Part shown: one piece after another, positions 40,812-51,247 of the stretch
Layout: each line of letters starts with the position of its first letter
Numbering within the stretch: the first letter of the stretch is position 1
From: Desulforegulaceae bacterium
GTDB taxonomy: Bacteria > Desulfobacterota > Desulfobacteria > Desulfobacterales > JACKCP01
NCBI GenBank assembly: GCA_034006035.1
Contig: JAVETN010000003.1
Location: 138,472-202,471 of the forward strand
Length of the DNA stretch: 64,000 nt
Direction of reading: 5' to 3'
Program-made: the position numbers and the translations under genes
Notes under the pieces: generated by a model
The model's input: the letters and a program-made list of their open reading frames with translations, nothing else
What the model was told of the DNA's origin: nothing
The model's database searches: none

Positions 40812-41621
40812 TTAAATATAAGCAAGTACAAAGCAAGTTGCTGAAGCCATTAAACAATACGGTGCAAAATAATAGAATTTTCCTTTAGTTAATACTTTTA
40901 TTAAAAAAACAAGAGCTAAGTATCCTATGATAAAAGATATTAAAGTCCCTACAATCACAAAGAAAAGATTTTCTGCAATATAGTCTGGGGAAACATCTTT
41001 TAAGGCTAGAAGCTGTGCTCCAAGAATTGCAGGAACAGAAAGCAAAAATGAAAATTCTGCTGCAAATTTTTTGTCAAGTCCTAAAAAAAGTCCTGAAACA
41101 ATGGTGGAACCTGATCTTGAAATTCCTGGGAAAACAGCAAAACCTTGAACAGTCCCAATAATTAAAGCTTTTTTAAGGGGATTTGAAAGGCTGTGTTGTT
41201 CTTTTTGAGAATTCTTTAAAAATTTTGATGCAAAAAGAAATGATGAGGTAATAAGAAGCATAAATCCTGTAAGAGCTATATTTGAAAAAATATGTTCTGA
41301 ATATTTTTTTATTAAAAGGCCTATTGCAGCAGTGGGTATGCTTCCGACTATTATCATGAGTACAATTGTAAAATCTTTGTTTGAATTGTTTTTTATTCCC
41401 TGGAAGTCAAAACATGAGGCTGTCAGCTTTATGATTCTTTGGAAATAAAAAATTAAAATTGCACCAAGGGTTCCAACATGAAGGCAGATATCAAAAAAAA
41501 TTTCAGGTTCTTTGATGCCTAGAATATGCTGAAAAATTACAAGATGACCTGAGCTGCTGATTGGGAGAAATTCTGTCAGGCCCTGGATTATTCCCAGAAC
41601 AATAGAATTAAATAGATCCAT
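40812..41621 (-). CDS. uppP: undecaprenyl-diphosphate phosphatase
   Basis: 269 residues, integral membrane. GLTEFLPISSSGHLVIFQHIL (residues 15-35) is the catalytic E/S-rich motif and PGISRSGSTIVSGLFLGL (about 164-181) the second conserved motif of the BacA/UppP family. About eight membrane segments. It recycles undecaprenyl pyrophosphate to the monophosphate carrier for peptidoglycan and other envelope polymers, and confers basal bacitracin tolerance. Confidence 0.95.
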   Translation of the reverse strand: MDLFNSIVLGIIQGLTEFLPISSSGHLVIFQHILGIKEPEIFFDICLHVGTLGAILIFYFQRIIKLTASCFDFQGIKNNSNKDFTIVLMIIVGSIPTAAIGLLIKKYSEHIFSNIALTGFMLLITSSFLFASKFLKNSQKEQHSLSNPLKKALIIGTVQGFAVFPGISRSGSTIVSGLFLGLDKKFAAEFSFLLSVPAILGAQLLALKDVSPDYIAENLFFVIVGTLISFIIGYLALVFLIKVLTKGKFYYFAPYCLMASATCFVLAYI

Positions 41622-42106
41622 AAATAGAACACTTTCTTTTGAGTTAAGTTAAGCTGATCTTTGAATCTGACCGAGTTTAAATTTTTCAGGTTGTACCATA
41701 ATAGCTAAAAATGTAAACTCAAACTGGTTGTTTTATGTTTTAAAAGGAAAAGTTGTGGAAGTTTTGTGCTTCATTTTGTCTTAGTCTAATTTTTGTTTAC
41801 TCATAAAAAAATCAAAAAAGCTGAATCATTAAAAAGAAGGTTGTAAACAGGTTAATCCAGGTGCAAAAAAGACTCAAAGTTTTTAAAGAAACCCTTTTGA
41901 CTTGACTAACAAACAGAAATTAAACTATTTTTTACTTTGGTGATTAAGGGAAACTGTCTTTTTTTGCTCAATTCAGGTTAAGGTAAAAAATTTAAAATTC
42001 AAAATAATTTATGGATTCTGAATCTTGAGTTTTTTAATTAATCGAACAAAAAAATGGTTTGTGTAGTTTTTATTTATTTAGTCAAAGAATAATTACAGGT
42101 GATTAA
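41622..42106. other. 485-base AT-rich divergent region
   Basis: No gene seen. A candidate + strand promoter is TTGACT (41902-41907), an 18-base spacer and TATTTT (41926-41931), about 175 bases upstream of the YggT gene. Weak evidence. Nothing else recognised. Confidence 0.35.
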
Positions 42107-42409
42107 ATGTTTATAATGGGAAATCTTTTGACCGCTGTAGCTATGGTGCTTAATACAGTGCTTCAGATTTATATGTGGATTATTATTGGTAGTGCCATTC
42201 TTTCATGGGTGAATCCTGATCCTTTCAATCCAATAGTGAGGTTTTTGAGAAGTGTTACAGAGCCTGTGCTTTTAGAGGTAAGAAAAAGACTTCCGGTTTC
42301 ATTTGGAGGTGTTGATTTTTCTCCTATAATAGTAATTCTTGGTATAATTTTTTTGCAGCAGTTTGTTGTAAATACACTTTATATGGCAGGAAAAAAAATG
42401 GGAGTATGA
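42107..42409 (+). CDS. YggT family membrane protein
   Basis: 100 residues, two membrane spans with the family pattern ILSWVNPDPFNPIVRFLRSVTEPVLLEVRKRLP between them. YggT proteins affect cell envelope or osmotic tolerance and are often near septum or pilT/proC genes; no reaction is known. An AGGTGA box precedes the ATG. Followed by pilT at 36 bases, so likely co-transcribed. Confidence 0.88.
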   Translation: MFIMGNLLTAVAMVLNTVLQIYMWIIIGSAILSWVNPDPFNPIVRFLRSVTEPVLLEVRKRLPVSFGGVDFSPIIVILGIIFLQQFVVNTLYMAGKKMGV

Positions 42410-42444
42410 TTTTAATACTTCAATAAAATTTACAGGATAAATAT

Positions 42445-43527
42445 ATGGCAAAAATAGACGCTTTTTTCAAGCTTATGAATGATCAGGGAGCATCGGACCT
42501 TCACATGGTTTCAGGTCTTCCTCCTTCTTTGAGGGTTAATGGAGAAATAGAAAGAGTAAAGTACAAGGTTTTAGCTAATGATGAATTACGGGGAATGCTT
42601 TATGAAATAGCTCCGGAAACAAAGATTAAAGAGTTTGAAGAAACCGGTGATGTTGATTTTGGTTATGAAATAAAAGGTCTTGCAAGATACAGAGCCAATT
42701 TTTTTATGCAGAAAAACGGAATCGGAGCTGTGTTCAGAGAAATCCCAAGCGAGATATTGACAGTTGAGCAGCTTGGCCTTCCTCCGGTAATTGCAAAACT
42801 TGCTCTTTTGCCCAGGGGTCTTGTTCTTGTAACAGGGCCAACTGGAAGCGGTAAATCAACCACTCTTGCTGCAATAATAGACGAAGCAAATAAAAAAAGA
42901 AAAGATCATATAATTACCATTGAAGATCCCATAGAGTTTGTTCATAAAAGTCAGGGATGTATTGTGAATCACAGGGAAGTCGGTTCGCACACCAAATCTT
43001 TTACAACTGCTTTAAGAGGTGCTTTAAGAGAAGACCCAGATATAATTCTTGTAGGAGAATTAAGGGATCTTGAAACCATTTCCCTTGCAATTGAAGCAGC
43101 CTCAACTGGTCATTTGGTTTTTGGAACCCTGCATACAAATTCTGCTGCAAAAACTGTTGATAGGATAGTTGAGGTTTTTCCTGCAAACGAGCAGCCTCAG
43201 ATAAGATCAACCCTGGCTGATTCAATAAGAGCTGTGGTTTCTCAGGTTTTATTTAAAAGAGCAGATCAAAAGGGAAGAGTTGCCTGTCTTGAAATTTTGA
43301 TCGCAAATCCTGCAGTGAGAAATCTTGTGCGTGAAGGAAAGACTTATCAGATTCCTTCTTCAATTCAGACAGGAAGACAATATGGAATGCAGCTTCTTGA
43401 TGATGCCATTCTTGAACTTCTTCAAAGAGGTAAAATCACTGGTGATGATGCCTATACAAAAGCAAACTCAAAGGCAAAGTTCAGAGAATATATAAAAAAT
43501 CCTCCAAAGGATTTTACAGAAGTCTAG
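42445..43527 (+). CDS. pilT: type IV pilus retraction ATPase PilT
   Basis: 360 residues. N-terminal PAS-like domain with the PilT-typical start (MNDQGASDLHMVSGLPPSLRVNG), Walker A GPTGSGKST (131-139), Asp box ITIEDPIEFVH, Walker B LVGELRDLETI, His box STGHLVFGTLHTNSA. The final stretch includes AFREYIKN-like KFREYIKNP. Hexameric motor that depolymerises type IV pili for twitching or DNA uptake. No pilin or assembly genes in this window, but comEA is encoded close by. Confidence 0.93.
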   Translation: MAKIDAFFKLMNDQGASDLHMVSGLPPSLRVNGEIERVKYKVLANDELRGMLYEIAPETKIKEFEETGDVDFGYEIKGLARYRANFFMQKNGIGAVFREIPSEILTVEQLGLPPVIAKLALLPRGLVLVTGPTGSGKSTTLAAIIDEANKKRKDHIITIEDPIEFVHKSQGCIVNHREVGSHTKSFTTALRGALREDPDIILVGELRDLETISLAIEAASTGHLVFGTLHTNSAAKTVDRIVEVFPANEQPQIRSTLADSIRAVVSQVLFKRADQKGRVACLEILIANPAVRNLVREGKTYQIPSSIQTGRQYGMQLLDDAILELLQRGKITGDDAYTKANSKAKFREYIKNPPKDFTEV

Positions 43528-43606
43528 TTCTTGGTTAACCAGATGAAAATAAATTTATATAAGATTTTGGTTGTTTCTATAAAAAATAAACTATTGGGTG
43601 AATTAA

Positions 43607-44782
43607 GTGAAAAGAAACGAGGTAGATCAGATACTTACAGCCATGCTTGATTCCTATGAAAATGTTTCAGACCTTAATTTCAGCATTGGAAGGCCTCCCC
43701 AGGTTGAGTCTGATGGTGAATTGAAACCAATTTTTGTTCATTCTGAAATGGAAGATCTTACTCCTTATCAAACAGAAACCCTTGCCCTTAATCTTATTAA
43801 TAACGACAAAAGGCTTTTGGATCTTTTAGTAACCACAGGATCATGCGACCTTTCATATTCTCTACCGGGAAAAGCCAGGTTTCGAGTAAATATTTTTTCC
43901 CAGTCAGGGGGGAATTATTCCATAGTTTTAAGACGATTGGAAACAAGTGTTCCCACAATCAAAGAGCTTTCCCTTCCTGATGTTTTTTTGGAAATTGCTG
44001 AGGAAAAAAACGGAATTGTTTTTATTACAGGTGCAACCGGTACAGGTAAGTCAACATCTTTGGCTGCAATTCTGGACCAGATAAACACTGCCCATTCAGT
44101 TCATATTGTCACCCTCGAAGACCCCATTGAATACCAGCATCCTCAGAAGAAAGCCACCTTTAATCAAAGGGAGCTTGGAAGTGATTTTTCAGATTATTCA
44201 AGTGGTTTAAGAGCTGCATTAAGGCAGTCTCCAAAAGTTATTCAGGTTGGTGAAATGAGGGACAGGGAAACAGTTGAAATAGGCTTAAGAGCTGCTGAAA
44301 CCGGTCATCTTGTTCTTACAACTCTTCATACTGTAGATGCAGGTAAAACTTTAAACAGAGTAATAGGTATGTTTGATATTGAAGAGGAAAGGCAATTAAG
44401 AATCAGGCTGGCAGATTCTGTAAAATGGATTGTATCACAAAGGCTTTTGCCAAAACTGGGTGGAGGAAGGGTGGCAGCCTTTGAAATTTTAAATACAAGC
44501 CTTAGAACTAAAGATGTAATTTTAAATGGTGAGGCTGAAGGCAAGACTTATTATGATATAATGGAAAGTTCCATGCATACAGGAATGATAACCTTTGATC
44601 ATAGTATAATTGAGTTGTTTAAAAATGGCCTTATCAGCGAAGACACAGCAAAAGCTTATGCTTCAAGAAAATCAATTGTAAATAGAGGGATAGATTCACT
44701 AAAGTCTGAAAGGGGTGAAAAGACAACAGATATCTCAAATCTTGAAATGGAACGAAGCTATCCTGGCAGGAAAAAATTTTAA
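43607..44782 (+). CDS. second PilT/PilU-family ATPase
   Basis: 391 residues, GTG start. Walker A GATGTGKST (142-150), VTLEDPIEYQH, VGEMRDRETVEIGLRAAETGHLVLTTLHTVDA. The N-terminal domain is more divergent than in the first protein (LNFSIGRPPQVESDGE), and the C-terminus has a charged tail. This arrangement resembles PilT-PilU pairs, where PilU helps retraction under load. It follows pilT by 79 bases and precedes the zinc-ribbon gene by 12. Confidence 0.88.
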   Translation: MKRNEVDQILTAMLDSYENVSDLNFSIGRPPQVESDGELKPIFVHSEMEDLTPYQTETLALNLINNDKRLLDLLVTTGSCDLSYSLPGKARFRVNIFSQSGGNYSIVLRRLETSVPTIKELSLPDVFLEIAEEKNGIVFITGATGTGKSTSLAAILDQINTAHSVHIVTLEDPIEYQHPQKKATFNQRELGSDFSDYSSGLRAALRQSPKVIQVGEMRDRETVEIGLRAAETGHLVLTTLHTVDAGKTLNRVIGMFDIEEERQLRIRLADSVKWIVSQRLLPKLGGGRVAAFEILNTSLRTKDVILNGEAEGKTYYDIMESSMHTGMITFDHSIIELFKNGLISEDTAKAYASRKSIVNRGIDSLKSERGEKTTDISNLEMERSYPGRKKF

Positions 44783-44794
44783 AACGGTGATAAA

Positions 44795-45499
44795 ATGCAG
44801 AAAAAATGTAAAAACTGTGGTAAAATTTTAAACATACCAGATGATAAAATACCAAAAGGAAAGACTGTTGTTGTTACCTGTCCTTCATGTAAGAAAAAAA
44901 TAAGGATTGAAAAAAAAGAAAATTTTTTTGATCTGGATGAAAAAAACTCTGATATTCCTGATCTTGTTAGTGATTTTGAGGGCGAAGAATTAATCCAGCC
45001 AAAATTTGAGGATAGTTTCTCTGATTTTAAGGACTCAGGTGATCCCTTTGATTTCATTGAGGAAGAAGGGGAAATGGCAATGCTTTGCACAGAGGATGAG
45101 GCTTTAAAAAAAGGGATGACAGATGTTCTTGAATACATGGATTATTCTGTTTTTTCACCTGAGGACAATCACCAGGCTTTAAGAGAACTCAGAATGAGAG
45201 GAGAATTTTCCCTTATTGTTGTGGATGAATCTTTTTACTGCGATGAGATAAGTAACAATGCGGTTATCAGGTATGTAAAAAGACTTCCCATGAGAGATAG
45301 GCGGGAAATTTTTGTATTTCTTGTGTCTGGAAGGCGGAGGACTTTTGATAGAAAAGATGCTTTTATCCACAGTGTCAACGCAATAATAAATACAGCCCAC
45401 CTGAATAATTTTGAAGATTTGTTGAAAAAAGGTTTTGCTGAAAACGAGAGTTTTTACAGAAATTTCAAGGAAGCATTAAAAAAAGGTCTCAAATTTTAA
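44795..45499 (+). CDS. zinc-ribbon protein with divergent receiver-like domain
   Basis: 234 residues. MJ0042-type zinc ribbon with C5, C8, C29, C32. Acidic linker about 45-90. Residues 90-225 look like a receiver fold (AMLCTEDEALKKGMTDVLEYMDYSVFSP; FSLIVVDESF with a possible acceptor aspartate), but without clear switch residues. In deltaproteobacteria such proteins occur next to pilus genes; function unknown. Possibly a regulator of the two retraction ATPases encoded just before it (inference). Confidence 0.65.
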   Translation: MQKKCKNCGKILNIPDDKIPKGKTVVVTCPSCKKKIRIEKKENFFDLDEKNSDIPDLVSDFEGEELIQPKFEDSFSDFKDSGDPFDFIEEEGEMAMLCTEDEALKKGMTDVLEYMDYSVFSPEDNHQALRELRMRGEFSLIVVDESFYCDEISNNAVIRYVKRLPMRDRREIFVFLVSGRRRTFDRKDAFIHSVNAIINTAHLNNFEDLLKKGFAENESFYRNFKEALKKGLKF

Positions 45500-45593
45500 G
45501 GACTGAACTTGCTTAGTTTCGGGTTCTTTATAGATTTTGCAGAGGAAGAAATTTTAAATTTTGTTGAACTTAAATTTTTTTAATAGAGGAATC

Positions 45594-45623
45594 AGCCATG
45601 AAAGCCTTTGGGTTTTCATGGCT
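45594..45623. terminator. bidirectional hairpin between convergent genes
   Basis: 10-bp perfect stem AGCCATGAAA / TTTCATGGCT (45594-45603, 45614-45623). On the minus strand it is followed by GATTCCTC and then an AT tract; on the plus strand by AAAATAATTTATTT. Termination signal of moderate quality for both genes. Confidence 0.5.
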
Positions 45624-45631
45624 AAAATAAT

Positions 45632-45937
45632 TTATTTATTTTTCTTTTGTAGAATTTCTTTTTGTGCAGGTTGATCACCTACAGTTATTCTATCTTTGTT
45701 TTTTAATACAGTTTTATTACCTATTCCTTTAATCTTAACAAGATCTTCAATACTTTTAAAATTGCCGTTTTTATTTCTGTATTCAATTATTCTTTCAGCG
45801 TATTTGTCTCCTATTCCTGAAAGCTGAGTAAGCTCTGCTTTTCCTGCGGTGTTTATATTGATTTTTTGAGAAGCAAACCCTGAGCCTGTAAAAATAAAAA
45901 TGAAAATGGAAAAAATAAGAACAAATTTTTTAAACAT
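45632..45937 (-). CDS. ComEA-like helix-hairpin-helix DNA-binding protein
   Basis: 101 residues. Signal peptide about 1-22 ([20 protein letters not shown]), then two HhH motifs: [24 protein letters not shown] and [21 protein letters not shown]. Secreted ComEA proteins bind double-stranded DNA in the periplasm during type IV pilus-driven uptake. The nearby pilT genes fit, but no comEC is seen. Confidence 0.88.
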   Translation of the reverse strand: MFKKFVLIFSIFIFIFTGSGFASQKININTAGKAELTQLSGIGDKYAERIIEYRNKNGNFKSIEDLVKIKGIGNKTVLKNKDRITVGDQPAQKEILQKKNK

Positions 45938-46110
45938 AATAGTCTCCTGTAAAAAAAATAGGTTAAAGTAAGATATGAAAATTTAATATTTTATATTTTT
46001 ATAGTAAAATATTTAAAGTATCAACTGATAAAATTTTTTATTTGAATATTTGCAGCCAGCAAGTGATTTTGCTGGTAGTTTGATTTTTGAGGCTAGAAAA
46101 TACTGAAAAT

Positions 46111-46881
46111 TTAAAAAATTTCATTTACAGCAAGCATCCCTTCCAAAGTAAGTTGAGGTTCAATGCTTTCAATGGAAGTTGTTATTTTTTCCATTACAAC
46201 TGCAAGTCCTCCTGTTGCAATAACCATTGGATTTCCCAAGGTTTCTTTTTTTATTTTTTCCACCATTCCGTCAACAAGAGCGGCATAGCCATATAAAATT
46301 CCTGATTTCATACTTGAAATAGTGTCTTTTCCTATGGCATTTGGTGGAGGATCGTAAATTTCTACCCTTGGGAGTTTTGAAGCAATATTATAAAGAGCTT
46401 CAGCAGCTATTTTTATTCCAGGAGAAATGGCTCCACCAAGATATTCGCCATTTGAGGAAATAACATCAAATGTTGTTGCTGTTCCAAAATCAATTATTAT
46501 TAACGATGTTTTAAATTTTTTGTATGCTGCTATTCCGTTTATTATTCTGTCTGCTCCTACTTCCATTGGATTTGAGTATAAAATAGGCATAAGCTTGCTT
46601 ACAGATTTTGAATTTATCCAGTGGATATTTGCATTTTTAAGATAGTCTCTGGAAAAATCTTTTATGATATGGTCTGTTTCAGGTACTACTGAAGAAACAA
46701 GAACTTTTGTTATTTCTTTTTCAGAAATGGAGCTTTCGGAAAAAAGGCTTTTTACAATAATTGCAAATTCGTCTTTTGTTGCCTGTTTTCTTGTACTTAC
46801 CCGCCAATGCTTTAATATTTTTTTATCTTTAAAGATTCCTATAACGGTATTGGTATTGCCAACATCAATTGCAAGAAGCAT
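46111..46881 (-). CDS. coaX: type III pantothenate kinase
   Basis: 256 residues. DVGNTNTVIGIF (N-terminal ATPase loop), GADRIINGIAAY, IIDFGTATTFDVIS, GGAISPGI and TGGLA mark the ASKHA-fold CoaX family. It makes 4'-phosphopantothenate in CoA synthesis and is insensitive to CoA feedback. Encoded downstream of folP by 48 bases on the same strand. Confidence 0.94.
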   Translation of the reverse strand: MLLAIDVGNTNTVIGIFKDKKILKHWRVSTRKQATKDEFAIIVKSLFSESSISEKEITKVLVSSVVPETDHIIKDFSRDYLKNANIHWINSKSVSKLMPILYSNPMEVGADRIINGIAAYKKFKTSLIIIDFGTATTFDVISSNGEYLGGAISPGIKIAAEALYNIASKLPRVEIYDPPPNAIGKDTISSMKSGILYGYAALVDGMVEKIKKETLGNPMVIATGGLAVVMEKITTSIESIEPQLTLEGMLAVNEIF

Positions 46882-46929
46882 CTTGCCTCCGAATTTATAA
46901 GTTTGTAAGCCTGGATCAAGGACTTAATG

Positions 46930-47748
46930 TTAAATTAAAGCATCTATTACTTTTAAGGCTGCCCTGGTTTCTTTTACATCATGAACCCTTACAATTTTTG
47001 CTCCGTTAAGACAAGCAGCGCATACTGAAGCAACGCTTCCTGTTATCACATCTTCATCATTTGGCAAATCATCTTTTCCAACAAGTTTTCTTATAAATGT
47101 TTTTCTTGATGTTCCTATTAGAATTGGAAAACCAAGAGCTTTTAATTGATCAATTTTTTTTATGATTAAAATGTTGTGTTCAAGGGTTTTTCCAAAGCCG
47201 ATTCCAGGATCAAGAATAATTTTTTCTTTTTTAATTCCTTTTTTTAGTGCAAATTCAATTCTTTCTTCAAAAAAATTTAAAAGTTCATCAATAATATTTG
47301 AATATGAAGGGTTTTTCTGCATGGTCTCCGGAGTCCCTTTCATATGCATTAAAACAAGATGTGAATTGGAATCTGATGCAAGCTCTGCCATTTCATAGTC
47401 AAATGAAAGGGCAGAAATGTCATTGATTATAGAGGCTCCAGAAAGGATTGCATTTTTTGCAACTATTGCTTTATTTGTGTCAATTGAAATGGGAAGATCT
47501 GTTATTTTCCTTAAGTTTTTAATAACAGGAACAACACGGTTGATTTCTTCTTCCGGTGGAACAGATTTTGAAAAAGGCCTTGTGGATTCTCCTCCTATAT
47601 CAAGGATATCAGCCCCTTCATTTATAAGTTTTTTTGAGTGGGAAAGAGCTTTTTCTAAATTGTAGAATTTTCCCCCATCAGAAAAAGAATCAGGGGTAAT
47701 ATTAATTACCCCCATTATTAAAGTTTTTTTACTTTTAAGATCAATCAT
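46930..47748 (-). CDS. folP: dihydropteroate synthase
   Basis: 272 residues. MGVINITPDSFSDGG (pyrophosphate loop), GGESTRPF, ILDPGIGFGKTLEHN and a C-terminal RVHDVKETRAALKVIDAL are the family signatures. Condenses 6-hydroxymethyl-dihydropterin diphosphate with p-aminobenzoate in folate synthesis and is the sulfonamide target. It starts 3 bases after the ftsH stop codon, a common ftsH-folP arrangement. Confidence 0.95.
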   Translation of the reverse strand: MIDLKSKKTLIMGVINITPDSFSDGGKFYNLEKALSHSKKLINEGADILDIGGESTRPFSKSVPPEEEINRVVPVIKNLRKITDLPISIDTNKAIVAKNAILSGASIINDISALSFDYEMAELASDSNSHLVLMHMKGTPETMQKNPSYSNIIDELLNFFEERIEFALKKGIKKEKIILDPGIGFGKTLEHNILIIKKIDQLKALGFPILIGTSRKTFIRKLVGKDDLPNDEDVITGSVASVCAACLNGAKIVRVHDVKETRAALKVIDALI

Positions 47749-47751
47749 TGA

Positions 47752-49680
47752 TTATTCTTGATTTTCATCAGGAGGTTCAGGGTTTGTTTCTGAGTCAGAA
47801 ACTTCTTTTTCTTCATTTTTTGTTTTTTCTTTGTTTATAATAGGTTCCTGATCATCAAGGGAAGGAACCTTTGAAGAAAATTTAAAGTCGGGCTTTTCGC
47901 TTAAAATAAGTTCATCAAGCTCATTGCCCATTACAGTTTCTTTTTCAAGCAAAAGATCCGCAAGTTTGTGAAGAAGGCTCATGTTTTTATTTAATACATC
48001 TTCTGCTGTTTTATATGCTTTGTTTATTATATTTGTAACTGCCAGATCTATTCTTCTTGCTGTATCTTCTGAGTAATCCTTTGAATGGGTTATTTCCCTT
48101 CCAAGAAAAACCTGATCATCGTCCTTTGAATATGAAAGCGGGCCAAGCTCTTCGCTCATTCCCCATGACCTTACCATTTTATGGGCAATGTTTGTAGCAT
48201 GCTTGATGTCGTTTGAAGCTCCTGTACTTATCCTCTTGAAAATGAGTTCTTCAGCCACTCTTCCTCCAAAGGCAACAGAAAGTGAGCTTTCAAGCTGATC
48301 TTTATATCTGAAATCGCTTTCATCAGGTAGAAACCAGGTAACACCAGCAGCCCTTCCCCTTGGAATTATTGTTATTTTATTTACAGCGTCTGTTAAGGGA
48401 AGAAGTCTTGCAACAAGTGCATGACCGCCTTCGTGGTATGCAGTAACTTTTTTCTCGTCCTCACTCATTACCTTGGATTTTCTTTCAAGACCCATATATA
48501 CTTTGTCTTTTGCATCTTCAAAATCTTTCATGTCTACAAAATCTTTGTCCCTTTTTGCTGCAATAAGAGCGGCTTCGTTTATTACATTTTCAAGATCAGC
48601 ACCTGAAAATCCCGGAGTACCCTTGGCAAGGGCTCTTATGTTTACATCATCTGCAACAGTAGTTTTTTTAATATGCACTCTTAAGATCTTTTCTCTTCCT
48701 GCAACATCGGGAAGAGGAACTATCACCTGTCTGTCAAATCTTCCGGGTCTTAAAAGAGCCGGGTCTAAAACATCAGGCCTGTTTGTTGCTGCAATGAGAA
48801 TAACCCCTTCATTTGATTCAAATCCGTCCATTTCAACAAGAAGCTGGTTAAGTGTTTGTTCTCTTTCATCATGGCCTCCGCCAAGTCCAGCACCTCTTTG
48901 TCTTCCAACGGCATCGATTTCGTCTATGAATATGATGCAGGGAGCATTTTTTTTACCTTGTATGAAAAGATCTCTTACCCTTGATGCTCCAACCCCTACA
49001 AACATTTCAACAAAGTCTGAACCGCTTATGCTGAAAAAAGGAACTGCGGCCTCTCCTGCAACTGCCCTTGCTAAAAGAGTTTTTCCTGTACCTGGAGAGC
49101 CGGTTAAGAGTACGCCCTTGGGAATTCTTCCTCCAAGACGGGTGTATTTTTTCGGATCTTTCAAAAAATCGACTATTTCACTAAGTTCTTCCTTTGCCTC
49201 GTCAACTCCGGCAACATCATCGAAAGTAACCGTTTGTGTGTTTGCAGTCATAAGCTTTGCCCGGCTTTTGCCAAAAGACATGGCTTTCCCCCCACCGCCT
49301 TGCATTTGTTTCATGAAGAAAATCCAGACTCCAATTATTATCATAAGGGGAAGCCATGAGACTAAGACGCTTACTATCCAGTGGTTTTGTTCAGGTGGTT
49401 TTGCATTAATTGCAATTCCTTTATTTCTAAGTTCTTCAATAAGGCCTGGATCATTTGGTGAGTAAGACCTGTAAGTTTGTCCAGAGGCATCTTTTATTGT
49501 AAGATTTTGATCCTGAATAGTTACATCAGTTATCTGGCCCTGGTTTACCATGGCCATAAATTCGGAATAGTTAATCTGTCTGGAACCTGGACTTTGCTGC
49601 TGTTCAAAAATTTGAAAAAGCATGAAAAAGACCAGAAGTATTACCAGCCAGAGAGAAAGATTTTTATAAAAAGGATTCAA
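47752..49680 (-). CDS. ftsH: ATP-dependent zinc metalloprotease FtsH
   Basis: 642 residues. TM1 about 10-25, extracytoplasmic part, TM2 about 103-123, AAA domain with Walker A GSPGTGKT (194-201), Walker [19 protein letters not shown], and zinc protease HEGGH (about 418-422) with a later acidic ligand. C-terminal acidic tail. Membrane-bound hexamer that degrades misfolded membrane proteins and regulators. Operon tilS-ftsH-folP-coaX on the minus strand. Confidence 0.96.
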   Translation of the reverse strand: MNPFYKNLSLWLVILLVFFMLFQIFEQQQSPGSRQINYSEFMAMVNQGQITDVTIQDQNLTIKDASGQTYRSYSPNDPGLIEELRNKGIAINAKPPEQNHWIVSVLVSWLPLMIIIGVWIFFMKQMQGGGGKAMSFGKSRAKLMTANTQTVTFDDVAGVDEAKEELSEIVDFLKDPKKYTRLGGRIPKGVLLTGSPGTGKTLLARAVAGEAAVPFFSISGSDFVEMFVGVGASRVRDLFIQGKKNAPCIIFIDEIDAVGRQRGAGLGGGHDEREQTLNQLLVEMDGFESNEGVILIAATNRPDVLDPALLRPGRFDRQVIVPLPDVAGREKILRVHIKKTTVADDVNIRALAKGTPGFSGADLENVINEAALIAAKRDKDFVDMKDFEDAKDKVYMGLERKSKVMSEDEKKVTAYHEGGHALVARLLPLTDAVNKITIIPRGRAAGVTWFLPDESDFRYKDQLESSLSVAFGGRVAEELIFKRISTGASNDIKHATNIAHKMVRSWGMSEELGPLSYSKDDDQVFLGREITHSKDYSEDTARRIDLAVTNIINKAYKTAEDVLNKNMSLLHKLADLLLEKETVMGNELDELILSEKPDFKFSSKVPSLDDQEPIINKEKTKNEEKEVSDSETNPEPPDENQE

Positions 49681-49806
49681 TTAGACCTCCAGATATTTAT
49701 TTAGCTCCTAATTTTGACAAAGGAGCAGGGTTAACTGCTTAATGTTTAGCCAATTTTTTAATTACCTTAATCATCATTGTTGAGCAAGCAAGAAATATTT
49801 GTTTTT

Positions 49807-51222
49807 TTACATTAAAATTCGTTTAATAACTAATGTTTTTTCACCTTTCAAGGGTAAAGCATTAAAATGGTTTTTTGCAACTCCTGAGATCCAGTAGATT
49901 TTTTCCCGGGATTCAAGAACTGCAATTTTTTTCTTTTCATCCGGTGAAAGTTTTTTTTCAGCTAAGATTTTTTTTATTTTTTTTCTTCCCTTGAAGTTTT
50001 TTGGAGAAAATCTGTCTCCTTTTTCAAGATTTCTCAAGATAAGAGGAAAGTTGATTTCCTTGGGATTAAGCCTTATTTCTTCAACTTCCTCAAGGCTTTT
50101 TGTATTGTCTTCCTTTTGTGTATAAATTTTAAAATTTATTGTTTTATCCGGGCTTATCAATATATTTTTTTCCGGAAGTTTTTCTATTTTGATATTAAAA
50201 TCAAGACTTTCGGGCTTATAGTTTCTCAGGCAAACTTCAGCTAGCTTAAGTTCTAAAGTTTCAAAATATTTTTCTGCTATTATCCGATCTTTTAAATGGA
50301 ATTGTTTTCTTCCTTCAAGTAATGAAATTTCAATTATTTTATCTATATGATCCAGGGTGGTTTTAAAAGTTGTTCCTTTAAGGGATTTTATGGTTTTTCT
50401 TAAAACTCTTCTTTTTATTGCTTTTTCAAGTTGATTAAAGACTTCAAGATCAATTAATGCTTTGTTTTTTTCAAACTTGACTATACTTGAAAAAAAATTA
50501 TTTATATAGTTTTCAATAAACCTGTTTTCTTCATCAGAAATATCTATAAGGTTTGCAATTCCTTTTTTTATTGATGGATTGAACTCTTTTTCCAGGTAAG
50601 GAATTAAAACATTTCTTATTTTATTTCTCAGATAGTCTGCTTCAAAATTTGTTTTGTCTATACAATAATTGATTTTCTTTTTTTCAAGGAAATCAATTAT
50701 TTGATTTTTATCAATATCAAGAAGGGGTCTTATTATATTGTTTCTTTTTTCCGGAATACCAGAAAGCCCGTCAATTCCGGTACCTCTTAAAAAATTCATT
50801 AAAACTTGTTCTATTGAGTCATCTTTATGGTGGGCTGTTGCAATAAATTTAAACCCTTTCTTTTGTGAGATTTTATTTAGTAGATCATATCTTTTTTTTC
50901 TTCCGGCGTCTTCTTCAGAAATTTTAAGTTCTTTTGATATTTTTTTTATATCTTTTTTTTCGTAGAAAAATTCTATTCCAAGCTCTTTGCAAAATTTTTT
51001 GCAAAACTGGGCGTCCTTATCTGCCTCTTTTCCTCTTAAACAATGGTTTAAGTGAAAAGCTCCAATTTTAAATTTGTATTTTTCAGATAAAAGATGAAGA
51101 TGGTAAAGAAGGAAAACAGAATCTGGGCCGCCTGAAAAAGCAAGAAGAACCGATTCGTTTTTTTTAAATTCGAATTTGTTTATGAGTTTTTTTTCTATTA
51201 GTTTTTCAAATCTTGATTTCAT
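49807..51222 (-). CDS. tilS: tRNA(Ile)-lysidine synthase
   Basis: 471 residues. PP-loop SGGPDS (residues 30-35), FHLNHCLRGKEADKDA, TAHHKDDSIEQVLMNFLRGTGIDGLSGI and the C-terminal TilS domain with FSPKNFKGRKKIKKILAEKK. It attaches lysine to C34 of the AUA-reading isoleucine tRNA, so it is essential. Usually upstream of ftsH, as here. Confidence 0.94.
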   Translation of the reverse strand: MKSRFEKLIEKKLINKFEFKKNESVLLAFSGGPDSVFLLYHLHLLSEKYKFKIGAFHLNHCLRGKEADKDAQFCKKFCKELGIEFFYEKKDIKKISKELKISEEDAGRKKRYDLLNKISQKKGFKFIATAHHKDDSIEQVLMNFLRGTGIDGLSGIPEKRNNIIRPLLDIDKNQIIDFLEKKKINYCIDKTNFEADYLRNKIRNVLIPYLEKEFNPSIKKGIANLIDISDEENRFIENYINNFFSSIVKFEKNKALIDLEVFNQLEKAIKRRVLRKTIKSLKGTTFKTTLDHIDKIIEISLLEGRKQFHLKDRIIAEKYFETLELKLAEVCLRNYKPESLDFNIKIEKLPEKNILISPDKTINFKIYTQKEDNTKSLEEVEEIRLNPKEINFPLILRNLEKGDRFSPKNFKGRKKIKKILAEKKLSPDEKKKIAVLESREKIYWISGVAKNHFNALPLKGEKTLVIKRILM

Positions 51223-51247
51223 TAGGCTTCTCTTTTTGAGATTTGTC

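Noticed and set aside
48473-49465. A 330-codon open frame on the + strand.
   Set aside because: It is antisense to the conserved ftsH AAA domain, has no ribosome site or recognisable family, and reads as a shadow of ftsH codon usage.
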